64,000 nucleotides of DNA. It comes from Pseudoluteimonas sp044226035 (lineage in GTDB: Bacteria; Pseudomonadota; Gammaproteobacteria; Xanthomonadales; Xanthomonadaceae). Positions 43,127 through 53,068 of the stretch are shown here, in pieces (positions within the stretch are counted from its first letter, which is position 1; every line of letters begins with the position of its first letter). The notes under the pieces were generated by a model. That model searched no databases and was not told the DNA's origin. It saw only the letters and a program-made list of their open reading frames with translations. The DNA lies in contig JBGAHT010000002.1 in NCBI GenBank assembly GCA_044226035.1, positions 11,048 to 75,047 of the forward strand, written 5' to 3'. Position numbers and translations under genes: made by a program.

Positions 43127-43167
43127 GCCCGGGCCGTGCGGGCATCGTCGCTATACTCGCGGGTTCC

Positions 43168-44121
43168 ATGACGTCCCTTTTCCGCGACCTCCACGGCGCC
43201 CCGCGCGGGCCGCGCGGCAGCGTGGCCTGCATCGGCGCCTTCGACGGACTGCACCTGGGCCATCGCGCGCTGGTGCGGCGGGCGCTGGCGCGCGCGCGCG
43301 AACTCGACGCGGACGCGACGGTCGTCAGCTTCGACCCCTTGCCGCGCGAATTCTTCGCCAGGGGCGACAAGCCGCCGCGGCTGATGCTGCCGCGGGCCAA
43401 GTTCGAGGGCCTGCGCGATCTCGGCGTCGATGCGGTCGGCCTGCTGCGCTTCGACGCGACGCTGGCGGCCATGCCGGCGCAAGACTTCGTGCGCGAACTG
43501 CTGGTCGAACGCCTGCGCGTGCGCGAGGTCTGGGTCGGCCCCGGGTTCCGCTTCGGCCATGCGCGCGGCGGCGACCTCGCGTTGCTGCAGCGCATCGGCG
43601 CCGACGCCGGCTTCGCCGCGCACGCGATCGAACCGGTGCTGTTCGGCGGCGAAGCGGTATCGAGCACGCGCATCCGCGTCGCGCTCGCCGCCGGCGATTT
43701 CGACCTCGCCGAACGCCTGCTCGGGCGGCGCTACGCCATCGGCGGGCACGTGGTGCGCGGCCGCCAGCTCGGGCGCACGCTCGGCTTCCCGACCGCGAAC
43801 CTGCGCTTCGGCGGCAAGACCCCGGCATTGCGCGGCATCTACGCGACGCTGGTGCACGGGATCGGCGCCGCGCCGATGCCCTCGGTGTCGAGCTTCGGCA
43901 CGCGCCCGACCGTGGACGGCGTCGAGCCGCTGCTCGAGGCGCACCTGTTCGATTTCGACGGCGACCTGTACGGGAAACGCATCGAAGTCGAATTCGTCGC
44001 GAAACTGCGCGACGAGGAACGTTTCCCCGACCTGGCCGCGCTGGTGGAACAGATGCGCATCGACGCGACCCGCGCGCGCGAAATCCTGCAACAACGACCG
44101 AGACTGCGAGCTTCCGCGTGA
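43168..44121 (+). CDS. ribF: Bifunctional riboflavin kinase / FAD synthetase
   Basis: 317 residues. N-terminal adenylyltransferase domain with GAFDGLHLGH and SSTRIR; C-terminal flavokinase with GRTLGFPTANL and the Glu-bearing LLEAHLFDFDGDLYGK. Makes FMN and FAD. A TATACT hexamer (43152-43157) precedes it but without a well-placed -35. Its stop overlaps the ileS start (GTGA). Confidence 0.95.
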   Translation: MTSLFRDLHGAPRGPRGSVACIGAFDGLHLGHRALVRRALARARELDADATVVSFDPLPREFFARGDKPPRLMLPRAKFEGLRDLGVDAVGLLRFDATLAAMPAQDFVRELLVERLRVREVWVGPGFRFGHARGGDLALLQRIGADAGFAAHAIEPVLFGGEAVSSTRIRVALAAGDFDLAERLLGRRYAIGGHVVRGRQLGRTLGFPTANLRFGGKTPALRGIYATLVHGIGAAPMPSVSSFGTRPTVDGVEPLLEAHLFDFDGDLYGKRIEVEFVAKLRDEERFPDLAALVEQMRIDATRAREILQQRPRLRASA

Positions 44122-47012
44122 GCGACGACAAGACCAACAAGGGCGGCGAGAACCCGTACAAGGCGACGATCCTGCTGCCGGAAACCGCGTTCCCGATGCG
44201 CGGCGACCTGCCCAAGCGCGAGCCGGACACGCTCGCGCGCTGGGAAGCGGAAGGCTTGTACGCGGGCATCCGCATGCACGCCGCCGGGCGCCCGCGCTTC
44301 GTGCTGCACGACGGACCGCCGTACGCGAACGGCGCGATCCACCTCGGCCACGCGGTCAACAAGATCCTCAAGGACATCATCGTCAAGTCGAAGACGCTGG
44401 CCGGCTTCGACGCGCCCTACGTCCCGGGCTGGGACTGCCACGGCCTGCCGATCGAGATCGCGATCGAGAAGAAGTGGGGCAAGGTCGGGGTCAAGCTCGA
44501 CGCGGCCGAGTTCCGGCAGAAATGCCGCGAATACGCGACCGAACAGATCGACGTGCAGCGCCGCGACTTCAAGCGCCTGGGGGTGCTCGGCGACTGGGAC
44601 AACCCGTACCGCACCCTCGACTTCAAGTTCGAGGCCGACGAGATCCGCGCGCTGGCGAAGGTGGTCGAGAACGGCCACCTGCTGCGCGGGGTGAAGCCGG
44701 TGTACTGGTGCTTCGATTGCGGTTCCGCGCTGGCCGAGGCCGAGATCGAATACCAGGACAAGGTCTCGCCGGCGGTCGATGTCGCCTACACCGCGCGCGA
44801 GAACAAGAAGATCGCCGGCGCGTTCGGTATCGACGTGCCCGACGGCGTCGAGGTCGCGGTGCCGATCTGGACCACCACGCCGTGGACGCTGCCGGCGTCG
44901 CTGGCGATCTCGCTCGGCCCGGAACTGGACTACGTGCTGGTCGAAGGCCCGGCCAAGCCCGACGGTTCGCGTCGCTGGCTGGTGCTGGCCGAGGCGCTGG
45001 CGGAAAAGGCGCTCAAGCGCTATGGCGTGGACGAGGTGGTGATCCACGGCCGCGCTGCCGGCGCGGCGCTGGAAGGCATGCACTTCGCCCACCCGTTCTA
45101 CGCCGAACGCGACATCCCGATCCTGCTCGGCGACCACGTCAGCGCCGAGGACGGTACCGGCGCCGTGCATACCGCGCCCGGCCACGGCCAGGAGGACTTC
45201 GCGGTCTCGCAGAAATACGGGCTGGTCGAGAAATATTCGGCGGCGCAGCTGAATCCGGTCGACGGCCGCGGCGTGTACCTGCCGAGCACGCCGCCGGCAG
45301 CTCTCATGGGCGATGCCAGCGTCGAACTCGCCGGCATGCACGTGTGGAAGGCGAACGACGCGCTGGTCGAGGTGCTGCGCGCGAACGCGGCGCTGCTCGC
45401 GTTCTCGAAGCTGACCCACAGCTACCCGCATTGCTGGCGGCACAAGACGCCGGTCGCGTTCCGCGCCACGCCGCAGTGGTTCATCTCGATGGACCAGGCG
45501 AACCTGCGCAACGATGCGCTCGCCGCGATCAAGACGGTGACGTGGTATCCGCAGTGGGGCGAGGCGCGCATCGCCGGGATGGTCGCCGACCGTCCGGACT
45601 GGACGATCTCGCGCCAGCGCACCTGGGGCGTGCCGATCGCGCTGTTCGTGCACCGCGAAACCGGCGAGCCGCATCCGCGCAGCGTCGAGCTGATGCGCAA
45701 GGTCGCCGAACGCGTGGAGCAGGGCGGCGTCGATGCCTGGTATGCGCTCGATGCCGCCGAACTGCTCGGCGAGGAAGCCAGGGATTACGACAAGATCACC
45801 GACATCCTCGACGTCTGGTTCGATTCCGGCGTCACCCACGAGGCGGTGCTGTTGCCGCGCGGGCTCGGCAAGCCTGCCGATCTCTACCTCGAAGGCAGCG
45901 ACCAGCACCGCGGCTGGTTCCAGAGTTCGCTGCTCACCGGCGTTGCCATCGACAAGGCCGCGCCGTACCGGCAATGCCTGACCCACGGCTTCACCGTGGA
46001 CGAGCACGGCCGCAAGATGTCGAAGTCGCTGGGCAACGGCATCGAGCCGCAGGACATCATGAAGACCCTGGGCGCGGACATCCTGCGCCTGTGGATCGCC
46101 AGCGCCGACTACAGCAACGAGATGTCGCTGTCGCAGGAAATCCTCAAGCGCAACGCCGATGCCTACCGCCGCATCCGCAACACCGCGCGCTTCCTGCTCG
46201 GCAACCTGCACGGCTTCGAACCGGCGCGCGACCTGTTGCCGCTCGCCGACATGGTCGCGCTGGACCGCTGGATCGTGCATCGCGCCTGGCAGGTGCAGGA
46301 AGAGATCGCCAAGGCCTACGCCAATTACGACTTCGCCACGGTGGTGCAGGCGCTGATGAATTTCTGCAGCGTCGACCTCGGTTCGCTGTACCTGGACGTC
46401 ACCAAGGACCGGCTGTACACGATGGGCGAGAATTCGCGCGGGCGGCGCAGCGCGCAGTCGGCGATGTTCCGCATCGCCGAGGCGTTCGCGCGCTGGATCG
46501 CGCCGATCCTCAGCTTCACCGCCGACGAGATGTGGGCATATTTGCCAAGGAATGTCCTGCCCGGCGAACGCGAAGGCAACGTGCTGTTCAGCGTGTGGTA
46601 CGACGGGCTCGCGCCGCTGGCCGACGACGCGGCCTTGTCCGCCGCCGACATGGACCGCCTGCTCGCGCTGCGCGAACAGGTGGCGAAGACGCTCGAACCG
46701 ATGCGCGCGGCCGGAGAGATCGGCGCGGCGCTCGATGCCGAGGTCGCGCTGCAGGCGAACCCGGCCGATGCCGCGTGGCTGGCGCCGTTCGCCGACGAAC
46801 TGCGCTTCCTGTTCATCAGCGGCGACGTGTCGGTGCGGGCCGTGGGCGAGGCCGGGACGATCGGCGTCGCCGCGCTGCCGACGCAGAAGCCGAAATGCGT
46901 GCGCTGCTGGCACCGCCGCGCCGACGTCGGTTCCGACCCGCGGCATCCCGCGTTGTGCGCGCGCTGCGTGTCCAATATCGAGGGGCCGGGCGAGGACCGG
47001 AGGTGGTTCTGA
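44118..47012 (+). CDS. ileS: Isoleucyl-tRNA synthetase
   Basis: 964-residue class I synthetase. HIGH motif as GAIHLGH in DGPPYANGAIHLGHAVNK; WDCHGLPIE; KMSKS in GRKMSKSLGNG; editing domain around 250-390 with TTPWTLPAS and AEDGTGAVHTAPGHG. C-terminal zinc site CVRCWHR...CARCVSN present. The start is GTG at 44118, overlapping the ribF stop, matching the family N terminus. Confidence 0.96.
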   Translation: MSDDKTNKGGENPYKATILLPETAFPMRGDLPKREPDTLARWEAEGLYAGIRMHAAGRPRFVLHDGPPYANGAIHLGHAVNKILKDIIVKSKTLAGFDAPYVPGWDCHGLPIEIAIEKKWGKVGVKLDAAEFRQKCREYATEQIDVQRRDFKRLGVLGDWDNPYRTLDFKFEADEIRALAKVVENGHLLRGVKPVYWCFDCGSALAEAEIEYQDKVSPAVDVAYTARENKKIAGAFGIDVPDGVEVAVPIWTTTPWTLPASLAISLGPELDYVLVEGPAKPDGSRRWLVLAEALAEKALKRYGVDEVVIHGRAAGAALEGMHFAHPFYAERDIPILLGDHVSAEDGTGAVHTAPGHGQEDFAVSQKYGLVEKYSAAQLNPVDGRGVYLPSTPPAALMGDASVELAGMHVWKANDALVEVLRANAALLAFSKLTHSYPHCWRHKTPVAFRATPQWFISMDQANLRNDALAAIKTVTWYPQWGEARIAGMVADRPDWTISRQRTWGVPIALFVHRETGEPHPRSVELMRKVAERVEQGGVDAWYALDAAELLGEEARDYDKITDILDVWFDSGVTHEAVLLPRGLGKPADLYLEGSDQHRGWFQSSLLTGVAIDKAAPYRQCLTHGFTVDEHGRKMSKSLGNGIEPQDIMKTLGADILRLWIASADYSNEMSLSQEILKRNADAYRRIRNTARFLLGNLHGFEPARDLLPLADMVALDRWIVHRAWQVQEEIAKAYANYDFATVVQALMNFCSVDLGSLYLDVTKDRLYTMGENSRGRRSAQSAMFRIAEAFARWIAPILSFTADEMWAYLPRNVLPGEREGNVLFSVWYDGLAPLADDAALSAADMDRLLALREQVAKTLEPMRAAGEIGAALDAEVALQANPADAAWLAPFADELRFLFISGDVSVRAVGEAGTIGVAALPTQKPKCVRCWHRRADVGSDPRHPALCARCVSNIEGPGEDRRWF

Positions 47013-47018
47013 TTTTTC

Positions 47019-47128
47019 TCCCTCTCCCGCTGGCGGGAGGGGGGTTGGGGTGAGGGTGGCGTTCGCGCGATCCGCACCACCCTCATCCGGCGCTACGCGC
47101 CACCTTCTCCCGCCGGCGGGAGAAGGGT
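47019..47128. repeat. Family B palindromic intergenic repeat, copy 3
   Basis: CCCTCTCCCGCTGGCGGGAGG-GGGGTTGGGGTGAGGG on the left and CCCTCATCCGGCGCTACGCGCCACCTTCTCCCGCCGGCGGGAGAAGG on the right. It lies inside the ileS-lspA transcription unit, so it cannot be a complete terminator unless lspA has its own promoter. Confidence 0.85.
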
Positions 47129-47144
47129 TATCCCGGACGCAAAA

Positions 47145-47651
47145 ATGATCACTCCCAAACCCAACGCACTCTCGTGGCTCGCGCTTTCCGTGCTGGTCAT
47201 CGTCCTCGACCAGTGGAGCAAGCACTGGGTCCTGGCCTCGTTGCCGGAATACACCGCGGTGACGGTGATCGACGGTTTCTGGAACTGGTACCGCACCTAC
47301 AACACCGGCGCGGCCTTCAGCTTCCTCGCCGATGCCGGCGGCTGGCAGACCTGGTTCTTCACCGCGCTCGCGTTCGCGGTCAGCGCGCTGCTCGGCTACT
47401 GGCTGTCGCGCACGCCGCGCGGCGACTGGCGTTCGGCGCTGCCGTTCGCGTTGGTGATCGGCGGCGCGATCGGCAACGTCATCGACCGCCTGCTGCACGG
47501 CCACGTGGTCGATTTCATCCAGTGGCACTGGAAGGACGCGTACTACTACCCGGCGTTCAACCTCGCCGATTCGGCCATCGTCTGCGGCGCGGCGATGATC
47601 GCGTTGTTCAGCATCTTCGCGGGCAAGAAGAAGCAATCGCCGTCATCCTGA
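47145..47651 (+). CDS. lspA: Lipoprotein signal peptidase
   Basis: 168 residues, four membrane helices. Catalytic Asp pair in GNVIDRLLHGHVVDF and FNLADSAI. It cleaves signal peptides of lipidated prolipoproteins; several substrates are encoded in this window. The last residues (QSPSS) and stop codon are inside repeat C2. The start lies 16 bp after repeat B3; no clear ribosome site beyond GGAGAAGGG. Confidence 0.95.
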   Translation: MITPKPNALSWLALSVLVIVLDQWSKHWVLASLPEYTAVTVIDGFWNWYRTYNTGAAFSFLADAGGWQTWFFTALAFAVSALLGYWLSRTPRGDWRSALPFALVIGGAIGNVIDRLLHGHVVDFIQWHWKDAYYYPAFNLADSAIVCGAAMIALFSIFAGKKKQSPSS

Positions 47652-47726
47652 GGCGCAGCCGAAGGACCTGCTGTTCCTGCGCGCCACGAACGCCGAAAAC
47701 AGGTCCTTCGCTTCGCCCAGGATGAC
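47642..47726. repeat. Family C inverted repeat, copy 2
   Basis: GTCATCCTG...GAAGGACCTG facing CAGGTCCTTCG...CAGGATGAC. It contains the lspA stop codon and ends 11 bp before the ispH start. Confidence 0.85.
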
Positions 47727-47737
47727 AGCAGGATAGA

Positions 47738-48697
47738 ATGGCCGACATGGACATCGTCCTCGCCAATCCCCGCGGTTTCTGCGCCGGCGTCGATCGCGCG
47801 ATCGAGATCGTGAAGCGCGCGATCGAGACCCTCGGCGCGCCGATCTACGTGCGCCACGAGGTCGTGCACAACAAGTTCGTGGTCGACGACCTGCGCCAGC
47901 GCGGCGCGGTGTTCGTCGAGGAACTGGACGAGGTGCCGGACGGCGCGACCGTGATCTTCTCCGCGCACGGCGTCTCGCAGGCGGTGCGCGCCGAAGCCGA
48001 GCGCCGCGCGCTGAAGGTGTTCGACGCGACCTGCCCGCTGGTGACCAAGGTGCACCTGGAGGTCGCGCGCCAGTGCCGCGCCGGCCGCGACATGGTGCTG
48101 ATCGGCCACGCCGGGCATCCCGAGGTCGAAGGCACGATGGGGCAGTGGAGCGCGCAATCCGGTACCGGCCGCATCCACCTCGTCGAGGATATCGACGACG
48201 TCGCCACGCTGGAACTCGCGCAGCCGGAAAACGTCGCCTACACGACCCAGACCACGCTGTCGGTGGACGACACGCGCGACATCATCGCCGCGCTCAAGGC
48301 CAGGTTCCCAGCGATCCAGGGACCCAAGAACGACGACATCTGCTACGCCACGCAGAACCGCCAGGACGCGGTGCGCGAACTCACCCGGGAATGCGACCTG
48401 GTGCTGGTGGTCGGTTCCCCCAACAGCTCCAATTCCAACCGCCTGCGCGAGCTGGCCGAACGCGAGGGCGTGGAAGCGCACCTGATCGACGGCGCCGGCG
48501 AAATCGACCCGGCCTGGGTCGAGGGCCGCGCCCACATCGGCGTCACCGCCGGCGCCTCCGCCCCGGACGTGCTGGTGCAGGGCGTGCTGGAACGGCTGCG
48601 CGGCCTCGGCGCGGTCGGCGTGCGCGAACTGCACGGCGAACCCGAGAGCATGGTCTTCGCCCTGCCCAAGGAGCTGCGGGTCCGGCTGGTGGATTGA
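47738..48697 (+). CDS. ispH: 4-hydroxy-3-methylbut-2-enyl diphosphate reductase
   Basis: 319 residues. Last step of the MEP isoprenoid pathway, giving IPP and DMAPP. Fe-S ligands are Cys in RGFCAGVDRA, DATCPLVTKVH and DDICYATQNRQ; HGVSQAVR and SNSNRLRELAE are substrate-site motifs. MDIVLANPRG at 47747 is a possible alternative start. Preceded closely by repeat C2. Confidence 0.96.
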   Translation: MADMDIVLANPRGFCAGVDRAIEIVKRAIETLGAPIYVRHEVVHNKFVVDDLRQRGAVFVEELDEVPDGATVIFSAHGVSQAVRAEAERRALKVFDATCPLVTKVHLEVARQCRAGRDMVLIGHAGHPEVEGTMGQWSAQSGTGRIHLVEDIDDVATLELAQPENVAYTTQTTLSVDDTRDIIAALKARFPAIQGPKNDDICYATQNRQDAVRELTRECDLVLVVGSPNSSNSNRLRELAEREGVEAHLIDGAGEIDPAWVEGRAHIGVTAGASAPDVLVQGVLERLRGLGAVGVRELHGEPESMVFALPKELRVRLVD

Positions 48698-48728
48698 GCG
48701 CCGCCCAGCGGCTAGAATTGCCGCCCTT

Positions 48729-48804
48729 GCCGGAATAGCTCAGTTGGTAGAGCGGCGCATTCGTAATGCGTAGGTCGTAGGTTCGAATCCTATTTCCGGC
48801 ACCA
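48729..48804 (+). tRNA. tRNA-Thr (CGT)
   Basis: 76 nt including an encoded CCA. Acceptor GCCGGAA/TTCCGGC, D-arm GCTCAGTTGGTAGAGC, anticodon stem with loop TTCGTAA (anticodon CGT), T-arm TAGGTTCGAATCCTA. A TAGAAT hexamer at 48713-48718 is the probable -10. Confidence 0.97.
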
Positions 48805-48832
48805 GTTTCGCCAGCGTGGCGTTGGAACGCAC

Positions 48833-49120
48833 ATGGATCCGATTTCGCTCGAAGACCTGGCGCTGCTCGACGTGCTGCACAGGATCGACCAGCAGGTCGA
48901 ACTGACCCACGGCGACAGCGAGATCCGCCAGCGCATGGTGGACAGCGGCCTCATCGTCGACGACGAGAACGGCCTGCGGCTGACCACGGCCGGGGTCGAG
49001 CTGTGCAAATCCCTGCAGCATCGCGTCGCCGCCGACGCCGAGGCCGAGAAGGTGTTGCAGGAACGCGGCGACGGCGAAGTCGGCGGGAACGGCGGCGCCC
49101 CGGCGCCCAGGCCGGGCTGA
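48833..49120 (+). CDS. Hypothetical protein, possible small winged-helix
   Basis: 95 residues, unrecognised. The first 65 residues alternate helices and a hairpin (LEDLALLDVLHRIDQQVEL, IRQRMVDSGLIVDDENGLRLTTAGVELCKSL) in a pattern reminiscent of a compact winged-helix, where 'GLRLTTAG' would be the wing. The C-terminal tail is Gly/Ala/Pro-rich and low-complexity. It stands alone after tRNA-Thr and is followed by a terminator. Confidence 0.65.
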   Translation: MDPISLEDLALLDVLHRIDQQVELTHGDSEIRQRMVDSGLIVDDENGLRLTTAGVELCKSLQHRVAADAEAEKVLQERGDGEVGGNGGAPAPRPG

Positions 49121-49148
49121 TCGCGCCCAAGCCCGGTGCACGAATTGC

Positions 49149-49174
49149 AGCCCCGCCATGCGCGGGGCTTTTTC
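49149..49174 (+). terminator. Terminator after the hypothetical gene
   Basis: AGCCCCG-CCATGCG-CGGGGCT stem followed by TTTTTCG, 29 bp after the stop. Confidence 0.88.
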
Positions 49175-49219
49175 GTCGTCGCCGCGCGCATGGCATCCTT
49201 GCGCGCACGGAGGATCGAC

Positions 49220-50557
49220 ATGCATGACGCGATGAAATCGCTGGCGGCTGCGGCTGCGGCCGCGGCCCTGCTCGCGCTGGCGATGGTCCATCCCGCCGCG
49301 GGCGCGGAGCGGCGCGAGCCGTACGCCGCGCCGTCCGGCACCTGCGATGGCTGGCCACGGCTGGCGATCGGCATGGCCAAGGGCTTCTGCGCCGGGCTCG
49401 TGGCCGGCCCGACCGCGGCGGACAAGGCGCGGCCGATGCTGTTCCCGCGCGAACTGCTGCAGCTCGACGACGAGACCTGGCTGGTCAGCGACCTCGGCGG
49501 CTGGGGCACGGCGCGCGGCGCGGTGTGGACGCTGCGCGCGAAGGCGGGCACGCCCGCGAAACTGTCGAAGCTGCTGTCCGGGCTCAACCTGCCGCATGCG
49601 CTGGCCCTCGGCGCGGACGGGAAGGTCTATGTCGGCGAGATGAGCCGGATCTTCCGCTTCGATCCGCGCGCCGCGGATCCTTCCGCCAGCATCGAAACCG
49701 TCGTCGCGAACCTCCCCGACAACCGCCTGCACGAGAACCGGCACCCGCTGTCGGCGTTCGCGTTCGCACAAGACGGCGCATTGCTGGTCAACATTGGCGC
49801 GCCGTCCGACCAGTGCCTGGACGCGCATGGCCAGCGCCTCGGCGAGCTGTGCCCGCAAAGCGAATCCGGCGAACGCGCCGCGAGCATCCGTCGCTACGCG
49901 CCCGACGGCCACGGCGGCTGGAACCGCGACTACACGATCTACGCGCGCGGCCTGCGCAATTCCGTCGCGCTGGCGGTGCACCGCAGCGGCACCGTGCTGC
50001 AGGGCGAGAACAGCTACGACTTCGACGACCGCTGGCATCCGTTCGACGAAGTGAACCGGGTCGAGCCCGGCAAGCATTACGGCTGGCCGTACTGCTACGA
50101 CGTCCGATCCGCGACGCCGGGCTGGAAGGCGACCAGCACCATCCGCTGCGCGTGTTCCGCGCACACGCCGCCGGCGCTGCTGCTGCCGCCGCATTCCGCG
50201 CCGCTGTCGCTGCTGTGGTACGACGGCGCGATGTTCCCGTCGCTGCGGGGCCAATTGCTGCTGTCGCTGCACGGCTTCCGCGCGACCGGGGGGCGCATCG
50301 TCGCCTACGCCACCGACGCGGATGGCGTGCCGGTCGCGGCCAGGGGCGCGCGTTATCCGGTGTACGGCGCGCCATCGCGTGCCTACGACGCGATGCCGTC
50401 GGCGGATGCGTTCGTGCTCACGCCGGGTTGGGACAGGCTCGCGGGCAAGCGCCCGCAGGGTTCGCCGGTCGGGCTGGCGGTGGCGCGCGACGGCGCGATC
50501 TGGACCAGCGACGACCGCGCCGGAATCGTGATCCGCATCGCCGCCGATCGCCCCTGA
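49220..50557 (+). CDS. Secreted PQQ-dependent sugar dehydrogenase-like beta-propeller
   Basis: 445 residues with a signal peptide (hydrophobic Ala/Leu run to about residue 29, AAGAERRE). The six-bladed glucose/sorbosone dehydrogenase fold is suggested by LPHALALGADGKVYVGEM, YARGLRNSVALAVH, ENSYDFDD, HYGWPYCYD and SPVGLAVARDGAIWTSDD. ARGLRN and GxNxYDFDDR-type segments resemble the PQQ/calcium site of soluble glucose dehydrogenase. The actual substrate and cofactor use are not proven by sequence. ACGGAGG at ideal spacing fixes the start. Confidence 0.8.
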   Translation: MHDAMKSLAAAAAAAALLALAMVHPAAGAERREPYAAPSGTCDGWPRLAIGMAKGFCAGLVAGPTAADKARPMLFPRELLQLDDETWLVSDLGGWGTARGAVWTLRAKAGTPAKLSKLLSGLNLPHALALGADGKVYVGEMSRIFRFDPRAADPSASIETVVANLPDNRLHENRHPLSAFAFAQDGALLVNIGAPSDQCLDAHGQRLGELCPQSESGERAASIRRYAPDGHGGWNRDYTIYARGLRNSVALAVHRSGTVLQGENSYDFDDRWHPFDEVNRVEPGKHYGWPYCYDVRSATPGWKATSTIRCACSAHTPPALLLPPHSAPLSLLWYDGAMFPSLRGQLLLSLHGFRATGGRIVAYATDADGVPVAARGARYPVYGAPSRAYDAMPSADAFVLTPGWDRLAGKRPQGSPVGLAVARDGAIWTSDDRAGIVIRIAADRP

Positions 50558-50615
50558 ATCTCGCCCGCCGCGACGGCGGCCGGCTACAGTGGCGCCATCC
50601 ACGAGGGAGCGATGC

Positions 50616-52019
<1,404 letters not shown>

Positions 52020-52097
52020 AGCCTGCGATGGCGCACCGCGACCCGCACTTAACCTGAAGGCTGCTATCCGGGAACTTCCGCAGGCGAGGAGAACGCG

Positions 52098-52469
52098 ATG
52101 GACGGCAATGCAGTAGGCTGGTTCGAGATCTATGTCGGCGACAGCACGCGATCGAAGGCGTTCTACGAAGCGGTCCTGGCGACGCGATTGGAACGTCTCG
52201 ATAGCGGCGATATCGAAATGTGGGCATTCCCGCGCGGGGCGGAAAGGCCAGGCGCCGCCGGCGCCCTGGTCCGGATGCCGGGGTTCCCTGTCGGACACAA
52301 CAGCACCATCGTCTATTTCACTTGCACGGATTGCGCCGTGGAAGCCGCGCGCGTGCCGGACAACGGCGGCAAGATATTCAAACCCAAGTTCTCGATCGGA
52401 CAGTACGGGTTCATCGCCCTGGCCACGGACCCGGATGGCAACATGATCGGCCTGCATTCCATGAAGTGA
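52098..52469 (+). CDS. VOC-family (glyoxalase-fold) protein
   Basis: 123 residues, two beta-alpha-beta-beta-beta modules: VGWFEIYVGDSTRSKAFYEAVL and VYFTCTDCAVEAARV ... FIALATDPDGNMIGLHSMK. Matches the glyoxalase/bleomycin-resistance fold; the metal ligands are not clear, so no reaction is assigned. GAGGAGAAC before the ATG. GC content slightly lower than neighbours. Confidence 0.82.
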   Translation: MDGNAVGWFEIYVGDSTRSKAFYEAVLATRLERLDSGDIEMWAFPRGAERPGAAGALVRMPGFPVGHNSTIVYFTCTDCAVEAARVPDNGGKIFKPKFSIGQYGFIALATDPDGNMIGLHSMK

Positions 52470-52543
52470 AGCGGAGTCGTCGCATCCGCGAAGACGCCGC
52501 TGCGGATGTGGCTGCATGCCGAGGGCATCATGGAGATCGGATC

Positions 52544-53062
52544 GTGACCGGATCGGTCGTGGTGAAATCGCGATATGCCGCGCTGGCCTGCTGCGCATCG
52601 ATGCTGGCCGCATGCGCGTCGATGACGACGATCGGTTCGCCGAACCCGGGGACCACGCTGGAACTCGAGGACAAGAGGCTCGAATTGCCGGCGACCACCA
52701 AGGTCGGCAGGACGACCTTCGGCCATTTCGCCTTCCGCGCCACCGAACCGGCCAAGCCCGATGCGCCGCCGTTCTACGGGCTCCTGCCGCTGGCGATTCG
52801 CAAGGGACAACTGGTCGCCGGCATCGTGCTGACCGCGCCGGTCATGTTGCTGACCAGGCTCCGTGGCGCGTTCAAGTTCTACGAAGTCGATGCGGGCAAG
52901 CGCGTGATCCGCTATCGCAACGCCGCCGGGGACCCGTGGATCGAATACGCGGTCAAGCCGGAGGAAGAAGCGCGCGCACGCGCCTGGTTCGAGGAACAGG
53001 ACGAGGAGGCGAAGGAAGAGGCGGCGGAACGGGCTGAGGACGAAGCATCGAGTTCGCCCTGA
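52544..53062 (+). CDS. Predicted lipoprotein of unknown function
   Basis: 172 residues from a GTG at 52544 with GGAG upstream. The signal contains the lipobox MLAACASM. The mature region has FGHFAFRATEPAKPDAPPFYGLLPLAIRKG, one hydrophobic stretch (LVAGIVLTAPVMLLTRL, about 88-104) that may be an amphipathic or membrane helix, and a long highly charged C-terminal helix (PEEEARARAWFEEQDEEAKEEAAERAEDE), probably a coiled coil. I do not recognise the family. It is convergent with the efflux operon, 6 bp from the emrB stop. Confidence 0.7.
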   Translation: MTGSVVVKSRYAALACCASMLAACASMTTIGSPNPGTTLELEDKRLELPATTKVGRTTFGHFAFRATEPAKPDAPPFYGLLPLAIRKGQLVAGIVLTAPVMLLTRLRGAFKFYEVDAGKRVIRYRNAAGDPWIEYAVKPEEEARARAWFEEQDEEAKEEAAERAEDEASSSP

Positions 53063-53068
53063 GCGTGG

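Noticed and set aside
43152..43157. Promoter of ribF-ileS
   Set aside because: TATACT is a fair -10, but the nearest -35-like hexamer (TTGAGC) is 23 bp away, so it is not listed as a promoter.
43839..47636. 1265-codon open frame opposite ribF-ileS-lspA
   Set aside because: Runs across three well-supported genes in antisense; composition typical of a shadow frame.
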